Part shown: in pieces, positions 1-8,024 of the stretch
How the letters are laid out: every line of letters starts with the position of its first letter
Numbering within the stretch: position 1 is the first letter of the stretch
Assembly (NCBI GenBank): GCA_050942695.1
Contig: JBMNNU010000040.1
Location: forward strand, 1-16,324
Direction: 5' to 3'
From: JBMNNU01 sp050942695
GTDB taxonomy: Bacteria > Chloroflexota > UBA6077
DNA length: 16,324 nucleotides
Notes under the pieces: generated by a model
The model's database searches: none
Told to the model about the DNA's origin: nothing
What the model saw: only the letters and a program-made list of their open reading frames with translations
Position numbers and translations under genes: made by a program

Positions 1-129
1 AGCCGGATAGGGTGGACGATCGTAGCATCTTCATGTGTCGTGAAGAAGAAACTTTTTGGCTTCTCCGGCGTTAATAGGGTGCAGAATATTATTGAAACCT
101 CTAACCCAGCCGAGAAAGGAGCGTAGGCA

Positions 130-2484
130 GTGAGAACCAGATTTGAGAGATCTTGGGGGTACGGCTTTATGGCCGTGCTGTTGGCCGCAGTGGTGGCAAC
201 AATGGCAGCCGGTGCGAGCGCACAGAGCGCTCCAACAGAATGGAGCGTGCCGACCTTCAGCAGTCAGCCGATGAACCTGGCGCCGGATTCCGAAGGGAAT
301 ATATGGTTCACCGAGTTTGCGGGTAATAAGATCGGCAAGGTCAACACTAATGGCGTATTCCAGGAGTTCACCGTCCCCACGAACGATAGCCAGCCGTGGG
401 GTATCGCTATCGATTCCAGTAATCGAGTCTGGTTCACGGAGCACGCCGCGGGCAAGATCGGCAACCTGACACCGAATGGGGTTTTCGGACAGGACAACAT
501 CCCCACGGCCAACAGCAAGCCGACCGGCATCGCCATCGACGCCTCTGGCAACGTTTGGTTTGCCGAGTCGGGTGCAAATAAGATAGGCAGGTTCTCCACA
601 TCCAACTCCAGCTTCGAGGAGAAGGATATCCCCACAGCTAACAGCCAGCCCTGGGCGTTGGCAATCGACTCTTCGGGCAACGTGTGGTTCACCGAACGGG
701 CGGCCAACAAGATCGGAAAGATGACCCCCTCCGGGCAGTTTACCGAGTACGGCATCCCTACCTCGGGCAGCGCGCCTACCGGTATCGCTATCGATGGCTT
801 GGGCAACATCTGGTTCGCCGAGTACGAAGGCAACAAGATAGGAATGATGACCCCAACCGGCGCCTTCACGGAGTACAACATCCCCACGTCGGGCGCCAAG
901 CCCACCTGGGTAGCCGTGGACAAGACGGGCGGGGTTTGGTACGCGGGATCTGGCACCAACTCCTTCGGCCGGGTAGCCAACGGCACGATAACCGAGTATG
1001 GGTTCTCCACATCCAACAGCACCCCTGTTGGGGTCGCGATAGATGGCAGCGGCAACGTCTGGTTCACCATGCAATCGGCTAACAAGATCGCCAAGGCCGC
1101 TGGGTTCGCCCCGGTCGCCACGCCGACCCCGGTTTACACGCCCCAGGCAACGCCGCAGCCTATGATACGGGATAGCCGCTTCTTCGAGCAGACCGGCTTC
1201 AGGATCGATAACGACGTTTTCTGGGACTACTTCAATAAGCGGGGTGGTTTGCGCACATTTGGGTATCCGGTGAGCCGCACCTTTACCTTCCTGGGCGCTA
1301 CGACGCAGTTCTTCCAGCGAGAGATCATGCAGTTAAGCCCGAGCGGCACCGTACAGACTATGAACGTTCTGGACCCCGGATTGATGGAGTACACCAAGAT
1401 CAACGGGAGCAGCTACCCAGCCAACGATCAGTCTATCGCCCAACAGGCTCCCATTCCAGGCAGCCCCGACTACGGGACCAGGATAGTGGATTTCGTGAGA
1501 AACCACGCCCCAGACCACTTCGAGGGGCTGAACGTCAACTTCTACCAGGCGTTCCAGAACACTGTGACCTTGCAGGACGCCTATCCTGAGGGCGGAGGGA
1601 ACCCTGCCCTATTACCGTTGCTCAACCTGGAGATCTGGGGTGTGCCGACGAGCCGTCCCGCGCGCGATCCCAGCAACGGCAACTTCGTCTACCTGCGATT
1701 CCAGCGAGGCATCATGCACTACGACGCTACTACCGGGTATACGCAGGGATTGTTGCTGGCGGATTACCTCAAGGCGATCATCACTGGGCAGAACCTGCCC
1801 GATGACCTGAAAGAGCAGGCCAAAAACAGCAAGTTCTACAGGCAGTACAACCCGTACCGGCCCAACTGGGTGGATCGGCCCGACCAATTGCCGAACACCA
1901 ACTTCTTCTACGCATTCGAGAGGGACGGCGCCGCCATGCCCACCCCGATGCCGGCCTCTGACGTGCCCCCAACCCCGACGGCTACTCCGGTTCCATCTGC
2001 TGGGACCCCACCGGCCAACATCGAAGTTGCAGGGGATCAGGGCTTTATCAATCAGGTCAACGACGCGCTCCAGATGCTTGCAGACAAGAGCCCTTACAAC
2101 TACAGTATCGTCAAGCAGAACGTGTATCGCATCGAGTGGATCGACAGCAGCAGTTGTTCCACTGACTACGCGACCCACACCCTGAAGATCAACAGCGCCG
2201 CTGCCTTTCCATCCGATTGGAACAGCTTCAGGGACCAGCAAAAGCAGTGGCTGGCTGGGTTGATAGTCCACAACGCGGTTCACATAGGGCAGTACTACCG
2301 GGGCGCCGCCACAACCGGCGCGGATGCCGAACGGGAAGCGCTGCTCAGACAGCAGGATACCATGGCGGCGATAGAAACTAATAACCCTGCCGGGCAGTTC
2401 TGGAAATATATCCAGAACGCCTTGGAAAACAACACCGGCTGGTTCAGTTGCTGGCAGCCGCCGAGAAGTCCACAAAACGATTAA
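130..2484 (+). CDS. Secreted Vgb/NHL-type beta-propeller protein with degenerate metallopeptidase-like C-terminus
   Basis: Starts at GTG behind AAAGGAG about 7 bases upstream; 784 residues. Residues 1-31 form a signal peptide (basic start, hydrophobic run, cleavage after ASA). Seven repeats of about 42 residues follow, each with a W-F/Y core at W59, W101, W143, W186, W228, W270 and W311, mostly followed by 'NKIG'. This is the virginiamycin-B-lyase/NHL propeller pattern and fits a closed seven-bladed propeller. A Thr/Pro linker (about 328-343) leads to a middle region (about 344-605) with 'FWDYFNKRGG' and 'FGYPVSR', a style I associate with Chloroflexota exported proteins. A second Pro/Thr linker (about 605-640) precedes the C-terminal domain. 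That domain contains H714-N-A-V-H718 followed by E734/E736, resembling an HExxH zinc site whose catalytic Glu is Asn. The only two cysteines I see, C676 and C774, could form a disulphide. Role unknown; probably extracellular binding. Not claimed as an antibiotic lyase. Confidence 0.85.
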   Translation: MRTRFERSWGYGFMAVLLAAVVATMAAGASAQSAPTEWSVPTFSSQPMNLAPDSEGNIWFTEFAGNKIGKVNTNGVFQEFTVPTNDSQPWGIAIDSSNRVWFTEHAAGKIGNLTPNGVFGQDNIPTANSKPTGIAIDASGNVWFAESGANKIGRFSTSNSSFEEKDIPTANSQPWALAIDSSGNVWFTERAANKIGKMTPSGQFTEYGIPTSGSAPTGIAIDGLGNIWFAEYEGNKIGMMTPTGAFTEYNIPTSGAKPTWVAVDKTGGVWYAGSGTNSFGRVANGTITEYGFSTSNSTPVGVAIDGSGNVWFTMQSANKIAKAAGFAPVATPTPVYTPQATPQPMIRDSRFFEQTGFRIDNDVFWDYFNKRGGLRTFGYPVSRTFTFLGATTQFFQREIMQLSPSGTVQTMNVLDPGLMEYTKINGSSYPANDQSIAQQAPIPGSPDYGTRIVDFVRNHAPDHFEGLNVNFYQAFQNTVTLQDAYPEGGGNPALLPLLNLEIWGVPTSRPARDPSNGNFVYLRFQRGIMHYDATTGYTQGLLLADYLKAIITGQNLPDDLKEQAKNSKFYRQYNPYRPNWVDRPDQLPNTNFFYAFERDGAAMPTPMPASDVPPTPTATPVPSAGTPPANIEVAGDQGFINQVNDALQMLADKSPYNYSIVKQNVYRIEWIDSSSCSTDYATHTLKINSAAAFPSDWNSFRDQQKQWLAGLIVHNAVHIGQYYRGAATTGADAEREALLRQQDTMAAIETNNPAGQFWKYIQNALENNTGWFSCWQPPRSPQND

Positions 2485-2490
2485 AGAGAA

Positions 2491-2545
2491 TGCCCTCACC
2501 CCGACCCTCTCCCCTTTTGAGGGGGAGAGGGTCGGGGTGAGGGCA
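2491..2545. terminator. Perfect 24-bp inverted repeat, probable bidirectional terminator
   Basis: The left arm (2491-2514) begins TGCCCTCACCCCGACC and the right arm (2522-2545) is its exact reverse complement, around a 7-base loop TTTTGAG. It lies 6 bp after the stop of the propeller gene and 81 bp beyond the stop of the convergent cyclase gene, so it can terminate either transcript. There is no clear T-run on either side. From memory, pyrimidine-rich 'CCCTCACCCC' palindromes recur between genes in many bacterial genomes, so it may be a dispersed repeat used as a terminator. Confidence 0.7.
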
Positions 2546-2626
2546 TCCAGGTTTCCACTTAGTAGCTAGGCTGGGTTGCAGCCTCAGAAATAATAAATGG
2601 AGTACAAACGGGCGCTGGAGACTCGA

Positions 2627-4198
2627 TCAGATCAAAGCGCCCGGGCTGAGCTGCGCCGTCGACGCTCGGATCCACTCTTCGTCGATGCCGTAGACCCGCA
2701 CGGGCTCCGTTCTCCCCTTCACCTGTTCTAAGCCGAGCTCGATACAGGGGATCCTGGTGCGGACGGCCTCGTACACCCCGTCGGATATCAGTATTTTGCA
2801 CCGGTAATCCTTGGTCAGCCCCTCCAGGCGTGATGCCACGTTCACCACGTCGCCTATTACCGTATAGTCCAACCGGTCGATCGAGCCGATGTTGCCGCAG
2901 AGAGCCTCTCCACTGCTGAGGCCGATGCCGATCTCTATGGGAGGCCGTCCCGCCGCCTCCCGCTCATCGTTGTAGCAGCTCAGCTCTCGGCGCATCGCCA
3001 CTGCAGCCTGCACCGCTCTGAGGGCATCGTCCTCCCGGCCAATAGGCGCCCCGAAGACGGCCATAATGGCATCGCCAATGTACTTGTCCAGCATCCCCTC
3101 GTACCTGAAGATCTGCTTTACCATTCGGGAGAAGTACTCGTTGAGCATGGCTGCCACCTCTTCGGCGGTCATCCGCTCAGACATTGAAGAGTAGCCTCGA
3201 ATGTCGGAGAACAGAATAGTGACGGATTGGCGGGTCCCGCCCAATCTCGGTGCATCGATATCTTTCAGCACCCGATCCACCACTTCCCGCTCCATGTAGC
3301 GGCAGAAGCTGTTCACTAACCGCTGCTCTTTGGAGATGTCATCGGCCACCAATACCGAGCCGTGGCACTCCCCTTCGTCGTCGAAGAGGGGCATCACCCT
3401 GATGTTGAGGTCCAACTGCCTGCCCCTCATCGATGTGTACCTCAGGTTGTAGCCGGTGTACTCCTCGCCCCTTAAAACTGCTCGGCCGACAGCATCCGCC
3501 AGCAACTGGTTTTTCCCATCCTCCAGCAACTGTATCAACGAAAGGGCACACCAACCCATCTCCTGCAGATCGAATAGCCGCACGGCAGCCGGGTTCAAGG
3601 TCCGGATCACCCCTTCGGGATCAACGGATATCACCGCGGTACCCATGCTGCGAAGGATGCTCTCGTTGTAGTTCTTCAGCACGCACAGCTCTTCGAACAG
3701 CTCCGCGTTCTTCAACGCGGCAGCAACCTGTGCCGCGAGGATGGCGATATACTCTTCATCTTCCTTCGCAAAATCGCCGTCCTTCTTGTTGATAGCCTCC
3801 AGAACGCCGATGATGGTGCCATCACCATCTTTAACGGGCGCACAGAGGATGCTGCGCGTGCGGAAGCCGGTAAGGCGGTCGATCTCCAGGTATGCACGAG
3901 GGTCCTCGTAGGCGTCTGGGACGTTGAGGATTTCCCCTGTGGATGCAACGCATCCCTCCAGCCCAAGATGCATGGGGAAACGTATCTCGTCTATCTCCAG
4001 GTCCTCGGCAACCCTGGACCACAACTCCCCCCGCTCCCGATCCAGCAGCAGAAGGGTGGCGCGGTCTGCATCCAGTATGTCGGAGGTCTTGTCCACCACC
4101 AACTGCAGCAGAGCCTCGGGCGATAGCTCCTGCGCGAAGGCACGGCCTACGTCTAGCAGGGCTCTCAGCTTTTCGACCTTTCTGAGTGACTCGTCCAA
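2627..4198 (-). CDS. GAF-PAS class III adenylate cyclase
   Basis: A 523-residue cytoplasmic protein starting at TTG (4198), with AGGAG six bases upstream. Domains in order: GAF (about 18-168), PAS (about 172-290), class III nucleotidyl cyclase (about 318-505). The two metal-binding aspartates are D332 in 'LFSDIRGYS' and D376 in 'DKYIGDAIMAVFGAP'. K372 is the purine-recognising Lys expected for adenylate specificity; the partner region is 'LDYTVIGD' (D444/T446). N453 and R457 in 'NVASRLE' match the transition-state Asn and Arg. All catalytic positions are present, so it should make cAMP from ATP, modulated by whatever the GAF and PAS domains sense. No membrane segment is visible. It follows a Crp-type regulator by 15 bp on the same strand, so the two are probably co-transcribed. 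Guanylate cyclase activity is less likely given K372. Confidence 0.9.
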   Translation of the reverse strand: MDESLRKVEKLRALLDVGRAFAQELSPEALLQLVVDKTSDILDADRATLLLLDRERGELWSRVAEDLEIDEIRFPMHLGLEGCVASTGEILNVPDAYEDPRAYLEIDRLTGFRTRSILCAPVKDGDGTIIGVLEAINKKDGDFAKEDEEYIAILAAQVAAALKNAELFEELCVLKNYNESILRSMGTAVISVDPEGVIRTLNPAAVRLFDLQEMGWCALSLIQLLEDGKNQLLADAVGRAVLRGEEYTGYNLRYTSMRGRQLDLNIRVMPLFDDEGECHGSVLVADDISKEQRLVNSFCRYMEREVVDRVLKDIDAPRLGGTRQSVTILFSDIRGYSSMSERMTAEEVAAMLNEYFSRMVKQIFRYEGMLDKYIGDAIMAVFGAPIGREDDALRAVQAAVAMRRELSCYNDEREAAGRPPIEIGIGLSSGEALCGNIGSIDRLDYTVIGDVVNVASRLEGLTKDYRCKILISDGVYEAVRTRIPCIELGLEQVKGRTEPVRVYGIDEEWIRASTAQLSPGALI

Positions 4199-4213
4199 GC
4201 GATTCTCCTGAGG

Positions 4214-4906
4214 CTACTGGCAGCGCTGGGCGAGAGCCTCTGAGTTGTGAATTGTGATCCGGTAGTTGCGATCGACGGACAGTAGTCGGCGCCGCTTATA
4301 GTTGACCAGCACCTGGTTGACACGCACCCTCGAAGCGCCCACCATGCCCGCGACATCGTTTTGAGTGAGCCGGAAGGGTATCAATGTACCATCGGCAACG
4401 GGCTGCCCATATTCCTTGGCGAAAGCCAGCAACTGGCGAGCGACCCTGCCGTAAACGTCCATGGTGGCCAGCGACTGGATCTGAGCGTTGGCGATGCGGA
4501 GCCGCCTGGAGAGTATGCGGGTGAGGTTGAAAGCCATCGTAGGCATAGAGCGGAGGCATTCGTGGAAGGTGGCGCGATCGATCCACAAGAGCGCGGATTC
4601 CTCTTGAGTTACCGCCGAGGCCGACCTGTTCAGGCTGTCTACCAGGCTCATCTCCCCCACGATCTCCCCCGGACCTAGGATAGCCAGCACCACATCGTTG
4701 CCGTCGGGCTGTTCCACATGGATCCGGACGGTCCCGCTAAGGATCATGTAGGCTATTTCCCCGGGCTGCTCCGCATCGATAATGGTTGTATTGGGTGGGT
4801 AAGTCCTGGAATGGAGCAGCTCATTCAACCGAAGTAGCTCCCTGGGTGAGAGGCCTTGTAACAGATGGATCTTACCGAGCGTGTTGGGGTCGGATACCGC
4901 GGCCAT
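4214..4906 (-). CDS. Crp/Fnr-family cyclic-nucleotide-responsive transcription regulator
   Basis: A 230-residue protein starting at ATG, with GAGGTGA about 6 bases upstream. Residues about 12-125 form the cyclic-nucleotide-binding barrel, with the phosphate-binding cassette around G84-E85 and R94-S95 ('GEMSLVDSLNRSASA'). Retention of the Arg-Ser pair supports true cNMP binding rather than the degenerate Fnr type; there are no N-terminal cysteines for an Fe-S cluster. A long dimerisation helix follows (about 125-155), then a winged helix-turn-helix at about 170-199 ('LTQNDVAGMVGASRVRVNQVL'). The next gene downstream is an adenylate cyclase, so the likely ligand is cAMP made by that enzyme. Target genes cannot be read from this window; I found no convincing TGTGA-type palindrome. 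Confidence 0.9.
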   Translation of the reverse strand: MAAVSDPNTLGKIHLLQGLSPRELLRLNELLHSRTYPPNTTIIDAEQPGEIAYMILSGTVRIHVEQPDGNDVVLAILGPGEIVGEMSLVDSLNRSASAVTQEESALLWIDRATFHECLRSMPTMAFNLTRILSRRLRIANAQIQSLATMDVYGRVARQLLAFAKEYGQPVADGTLIPFRLTQNDVAGMVGASRVRVNQVLVNYKRRRLLSVDRNYRITIHNSEALAQRCQ

Positions 4907-5249
4907 GCAGGATCACCTCGCCAGGCTCAACGTCCAGCATTCACTGCACAAGTATTTCTACAAGGTCGCCTCGCGCCGGACTTCAAGCGAGCGAGGCCAG
5001 AGGTGGATAGTGCCCGAACCTCATCCTCTTCACTCGACGTCAGGCAACGTGGCACGAGAGAGTCGCAGCTAAGATGGACAGGTTATTGTACATAGAGTAT
5101 GGTGCCCTAGGCAGGAATGTCAAGGCACGCAACGAGCGGCCTTACGGCGACCTTAGCAGCTCAGCCTATCTTATGACCTTGGAGGCCTTTCGGCAGGGCG
5201 TAGCCAGCCCCTACTACAAAGGCAGATAGCCCGCCGTCCAGCGCCCCGA
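4907..5249. promoter_or_regulatory. 343-bp intergenic region upstream of the Crp-type gene
   Basis: This gap lies between the start of the Crp-type gene and the stop of the CPBP protease gene, both on the minus strand. On that strand there is a perfect TTGACA (5123-5118). The hexamer at normal spacing is poor (about 3 of 6), while a good TACAAT (5090-5085) sits 27 bp away, too far to pair with it. A promoter for the Crp-cyclase unit must lie here, but I cannot fix it. A weak GC stem overlaps the stop of the protease gene (about 5233-5262). I see no RNA gene and no convincing short coding sequence. Confidence 0.35.
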
Positions 5250-6263
5250 TTAGCGGACGGGAGGCTCGTACTGGGCGAGCCCAGTCTGCAGTTGGGCTGT
5301 CCCTCGGCGGTATCGAACCCACAGCCACACCAGCAGAGCGCCGATAAAGGTGACTAGCAGCCCGAGCAGGCCGGCCTCGGGTCCAAAGGCCCCTCCGGTG
5401 AGCAGATCCGGGCCACGCTGCTCGATCGCGATGAAGCTAGGTCCATAGAACCCGCCGCTGACGGGGAAACCGAAGACGTTCCCCTGGAAGAAGTTCCAGG
5501 CGATGTGGAGGCCGATTGGGATGGCCAGTTCCCCTGTTAGGATGAAGCCCCAGCCCAGGAATAGACCTATCAACATCAGGTTGAAGGTGCTGAGTAGCGT
5601 GGCGTTGGGGTTGGCGGCGTGCAACAGCCCGAAGCCAACAGAGGAAAGGGTCCACGCCAGCAGCAGCGCCGTCCGGGGTCCCCAGCGGAGGTTCAACCCC
5701 TCCGCCAGGTTGAGCAGTAGGTATCCCCGGGAGAGCATCTCTTCGTAGATACCCACACTGATAAATGTTATCAGGGCTACCAGTATCGCCGTAGCGAAAT
5801 CCATCCCAGGCACTGATGTTTGGAAGGTGCCTTCGATGGCCACCCAACCCATCGCCCACTCGATCAGGAAGACTATGGCCATCATCAGCGCCCCAAGTGC
5901 GAGTCCGAATCCGAGGTCTCCCCACCATTGGGAACTGATATGAAAGCCGTAGTCGCTGAAGGGGCGGCGATCCAGGAATCTGGCCGCCGCCAATAAGCTC
6001 AATGTGGCGGCCAGCAGCGGAGTAAGAGACCCTATCAACATCACCCATGGCGACTCGATCGCCAACAGTGGATCTACGGCTAGCCCCGGTTGAATCGCGA
6101 CCATTAACAGGATCAACGCCATCTGCATGAACATCAGCAGCAGAACGAAGATGATGGTTTGCAGCAAGATTCGCCAGCCGGCCCGCAATCGCCTCTCCTC
6201 GCGATTCCAAAGGGGATTAGGAGCGCTTCCCCTGTTGGAGGGCGTTTCTCTATTATCAGACAC
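5250..6263 (-). CDS. CPBP family intramembrane metalloprotease (CAAX/Abi type)
   Basis: A 337-residue membrane protein with about eight hydrophobic segments. The three conserved CPBP (PF02517) motifs are present: E174-E175-x-x-x-R179 ('YEEMLSRG'), F211-x-x-x-H215 ('FGLLHAANP') and H253-x-x-x-N257 ('HIAWNFF'). These form the presumed metal and catalytic site of a Rce1-like glutamic intramembrane protease. I place the start at GTG 6263 because AGAGG lies seven bases upstream; an in-frame TTG at 6278 overlaps the previous stop but has no ribosome site of its own. The ribosome site sits on the stop of the permease gene, so the two genes are translationally close. In this position such proteins can process or modify an exported peptide or give self-protection, but the substrate is unknown. 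Confidence 0.88.
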   Translation of the reverse strand: MSDNRETPSNRGSAPNPLWNREERRLRAGWRILLQTIIFVLLLMFMQMALILLMVAIQPGLAVDPLLAIESPWVMLIGSLTPLLAATLSLLAAARFLDRRPFSDYGFHISSQWWGDLGFGLALGALMMAIVFLIEWAMGWVAIEGTFQTSVPGMDFATAILVALITFISVGIYEEMLSRGYLLLNLAEGLNLRWGPRTALLLAWTLSSVGFGLLHAANPNATLLSTFNLMLIGLFLGWGFILTGELAIPIGLHIAWNFFQGNVFGFPVSGGFYGPSFIAIEQRGPDLLTGGAFGPEAGLLGLLVTFIGALLVWLWVRYRRGTAQLQTGLAQYEPPVR

Positions 6264-6274
6264 GTTTCTACCTC

Positions 6275-7009
6275 TCAAATGATCAACTTCGATCGTTGAA
6301 ATCTGGCGATAGTCGCCAGTAGCAGGCCGACATCGAAGGATAGTAAGAAGGCGGCCGCCAACGCCACTAACTGCTCCACCCCGGCGTTTACCGCCATTTC
6401 AAGAAACCTTTCCCTGATATCGGAGGGTATCAACTGAATGCCCACGATGGGGACGAAAACCAGCACCAACAGCCCGATGCTCAGACTCTGCTGGGCCTGT
6501 CTCACGGTGGAAGCTTGCAGCGATACCAGCACCCCGATAGTCGCCGCCATGAGCGCCGCCAGCACGCTGAGCACCGTACCGCTCAGCACCACACCTAGCG
6601 GGTAAAGCAACAACTGGCCGCGTCCATGGACCACGTTCACCGCCACCAAACCGAGAAGCATAACCATAAGGGTGAACCCCCAACCATAGGCCACAGCAGC
6701 GGCTATCTTGCCCAGCAGGATCGCCCTATCTGGAAGGCGGGTAGCCAGCAGCGTCTCCAGGGTGTGCCGCTCCCGCTCCCCGGCGAAGGAGTCGGCCACA
6801 ACCGTGGACACCAGGAAGGGGGGAACCCACACCCAGTAGGCGAGGGATACCGGCGAGGTAACCCAATCCCGTCCGGCCTGGAGCGGCCAGTATATCCCAA
6901 GCAACCCTATAAAAATAAGCATCCCCAGCGCACCCCCGCGCCGACTGCCGTAAATCGCCAGGATCTCCTTGCCCTCTTTCCACATTATGGTACCGATGTC
7001 CGATATCAC
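6275..7009 (-). CDS. ABC-2 type transporter permease
   Basis: A 244-residue integral membrane protein with about six hydrophobic segments. It starts at GTG (7009) and shares the four bases GTGA with the stop of the ATPase gene upstream; GAGGAGG precedes the start. The segment 'DSFAGERERHTLETLLATRLPDRAILLGK' (about residues 73-101, quoted in part as DSFAGERERHTLE and LLATRLPDRA) is the cytoplasmic coupling motif typical of ABC-2 exporter subunits such as NatB or YhaP-like permeases. With the neighbouring ATPase it should form an exporter, probably as a dimer of each subunit. The four-base overlap indicates translational coupling. The substrate cannot be inferred; Na+, drug, lipid or peptide export are all possible. 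Confidence 0.88.
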   Translation of the reverse strand: MISDIGTIMWKEGKEILAIYGSRRGGALGMLIFIGLLGIYWPLQAGRDWVTSPVSLAYWVWVPPFLVSTVVADSFAGERERHTLETLLATRLPDRAILLGKIAAAVAYGWGFTLMVMLLGLVAVNVVHGRGQLLLYPLGVVLSGTVLSVLAALMAATIGVLVSLQASTVRQAQQSLSIGLLVLVFVPIVGIQLIPSDIRERFLEMAVNAGVEQLVALAAAFLLSFDVGLLLATIARFQRSKLII

Positions 7010-7938
7010 CTTTCCTCCTCAACCAGAGCCAGGAAGGCCTCCTCCAGGCTGGGTTTGCCTCGGCGCACCTCTTCGATCTCGCCTCCCGCCTCTACGATCA
7101 GCTTGACGAGAGGGGCTGCTTCCAACGGGCCGATCAGCTTGATGAGCAGGCGAGTATCCTCCCCTTCTACCGAAGCCACCTCGGGACGAGCCTTAAGCAA
7201 GGTCGGCACCAATCCATCCAGGCGGCGACCCAACACCTCCAACTGGGGACCACCACTACCCCTTCTCAGTTCGTCGGGATGCCCCACGGCCAGCAACTGC
7301 CCCTGGCGTAAGACGCCGACCTGAGAGCACAGCTTCTCTGCCTCCACCAGGTTGTGGGTGGTCAGGAACACCGTTACCCCCTCCCGGGCTACCAGAGCTG
7401 CCAACTCCTCCCTGAGCGCCGCCGCGGCAACGGGGTCTAGCCCGGCGGTCGGCTCATCCAGAAATATCAGGGGCGGGCGGGCCAGCATAGCGCGAGCAAC
7501 GGCAAGCTTCTGCTTCATGCCCCGGCTCCAGTTACCGACGACCTCGCGTCGCCGATCCCAAAGCCCCATGTGGCGAAGCAGTTCCTGGATCCTGTCGCGC
7601 CGCCGGTCGACCGGCAGGTGCCAGATGCGCCCGTACAGGTCCAGATTGTCCTCCGCGCTCAGCCGCTCGTAGAGGCCGTGATGCTCCAGCAGGGCGCCCG
7701 TTCGGCTACGAATCTCCTCCGACTGGGTCCGGGTGTCGAACCCCAGCACCTCGGCTCGCCCGCCGGAGGGCTCCAGCAGCCCTAACAGCAGCCGTATGGT
7801 GGTGGTTTTTCCGGAGCCGTTGGGTCCGAGAAAGCCGAACACCACCCCCTTTGGCACCTCCAGGGAAAGCTGGTCCAGCGCCAGCACTGGGCCGAAACGC
7901 TGAGTCAATCCCTCGGTGCGTATCGCCAAATCTGCCAC
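7006..7938 (-). CDS. ABC transporter ATP-binding protein
   Basis: A 310-residue nucleotide-binding subunit. Walker A is GPNGSGKT (38-45), the signature is WSRGMKQ (137-143, a common ABC-2 variant of LSGGQ), Walker B is LIFLDEP (157-163), the D-loop is GLDP and the switch His is H195 in 'FLTTHNL'. The C-terminal ~90 residues are the extension seen in DrrA/NatA-like exporters. I choose GTG 7938 because GGAGG lies five bases upstream; a TTG at 7956 would add six residues but would put the ribosome site inside the gene. It powers the ABC-2 permease encoded next, whose start overlaps its stop by four bases. Confidence 0.93.
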   Translation of the reverse strand: MADLAIRTEGLTQRFGPVLALDQLSLEVPKGVVFGFLGPNGSGKTTTIRLLLGLLEPSGGRAEVLGFDTRTQSEEIRSRTGALLEHHGLYERLSAEDNLDLYGRIWHLPVDRRRDRIQELLRHMGLWDRRREVVGNWSRGMKQKLAVARAMLARPPLIFLDEPTAGLDPVAAAALREELAALVAREGVTVFLTTHNLVEAEKLCSQVGVLRQGQLLAVGHPDELRRGSGGPQLEVLGRRLDGLVPTLLKARPEVASVEGEDTRLLIKLIGPLEAAPLVKLIVEAGGEIEEVRRGKPSLEEAFLALVEEER

Positions 7939-7964
7939 AAAAACCTCCAGTTCCAACTACGAGG

Positions 7965-8017
7965 AGTCCTGAGTCCTGGATAATACACTCAGGACCCAGG
8001 ACCTAGGACTCAGGACT
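7965..8017. repeat. Inverted and heptad tandem repeat between regulator and ABC genes
   Basis: A 13-bp perfect inverted repeat (7965-7977 AGTCCTGAGTCCT and 8005-8017 AGGACTCAGGACT) encloses further copies of the same word. Read on the plus strand from 7987, the units are ACTCAGG, ACCCAGG, ACCTAGG, ACTCAGG and ACT, a 7-bp tandem repeat of about 4.4 copies, with two inverted copies on the left. It fills most of the 86-bp gap between the regulator and the ATPase gene. There is no T-run, so it is not a classic terminator. It could act as an mRNA processing or stability element, or be a small mobile repeat. Confidence 0.75.
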
Positions 8018-8024
8018 AAAATAT

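Noticed and set aside
130..1100. Virginiamycin B lyase (antibiotic resistance)
   Set aside because: The blade pattern matches the Vgb fold, but the protein is secreted, 784 residues long and multi-domain. The fold alone does not support lyase activity.
264..1121. Minus-strand frames of 285 and 347 residues opposite the propeller gene
   Set aside because: Their repeats are the antisense image of the propeller blades; the plus strand has the signal peptide, ribosome site and domain structure.
4907..5249. tRNA or riboswitch in the gap upstream of the Crp-type gene
   Set aside because: No cloverleaf, T-loop consensus or known riboswitch core could be traced by eye.
7939..7956. Longer N-terminus of the ABC ATPase from TTG 7956
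   Set aside because: GGAGG lies inside this stretch, five bases before GTG 7938, so the extension is probably not translated.
7965..8017. CRISPR-like array
   Set aside because: Units are 7 bp with no spacers; it is a simple tandem and inverted repeat.
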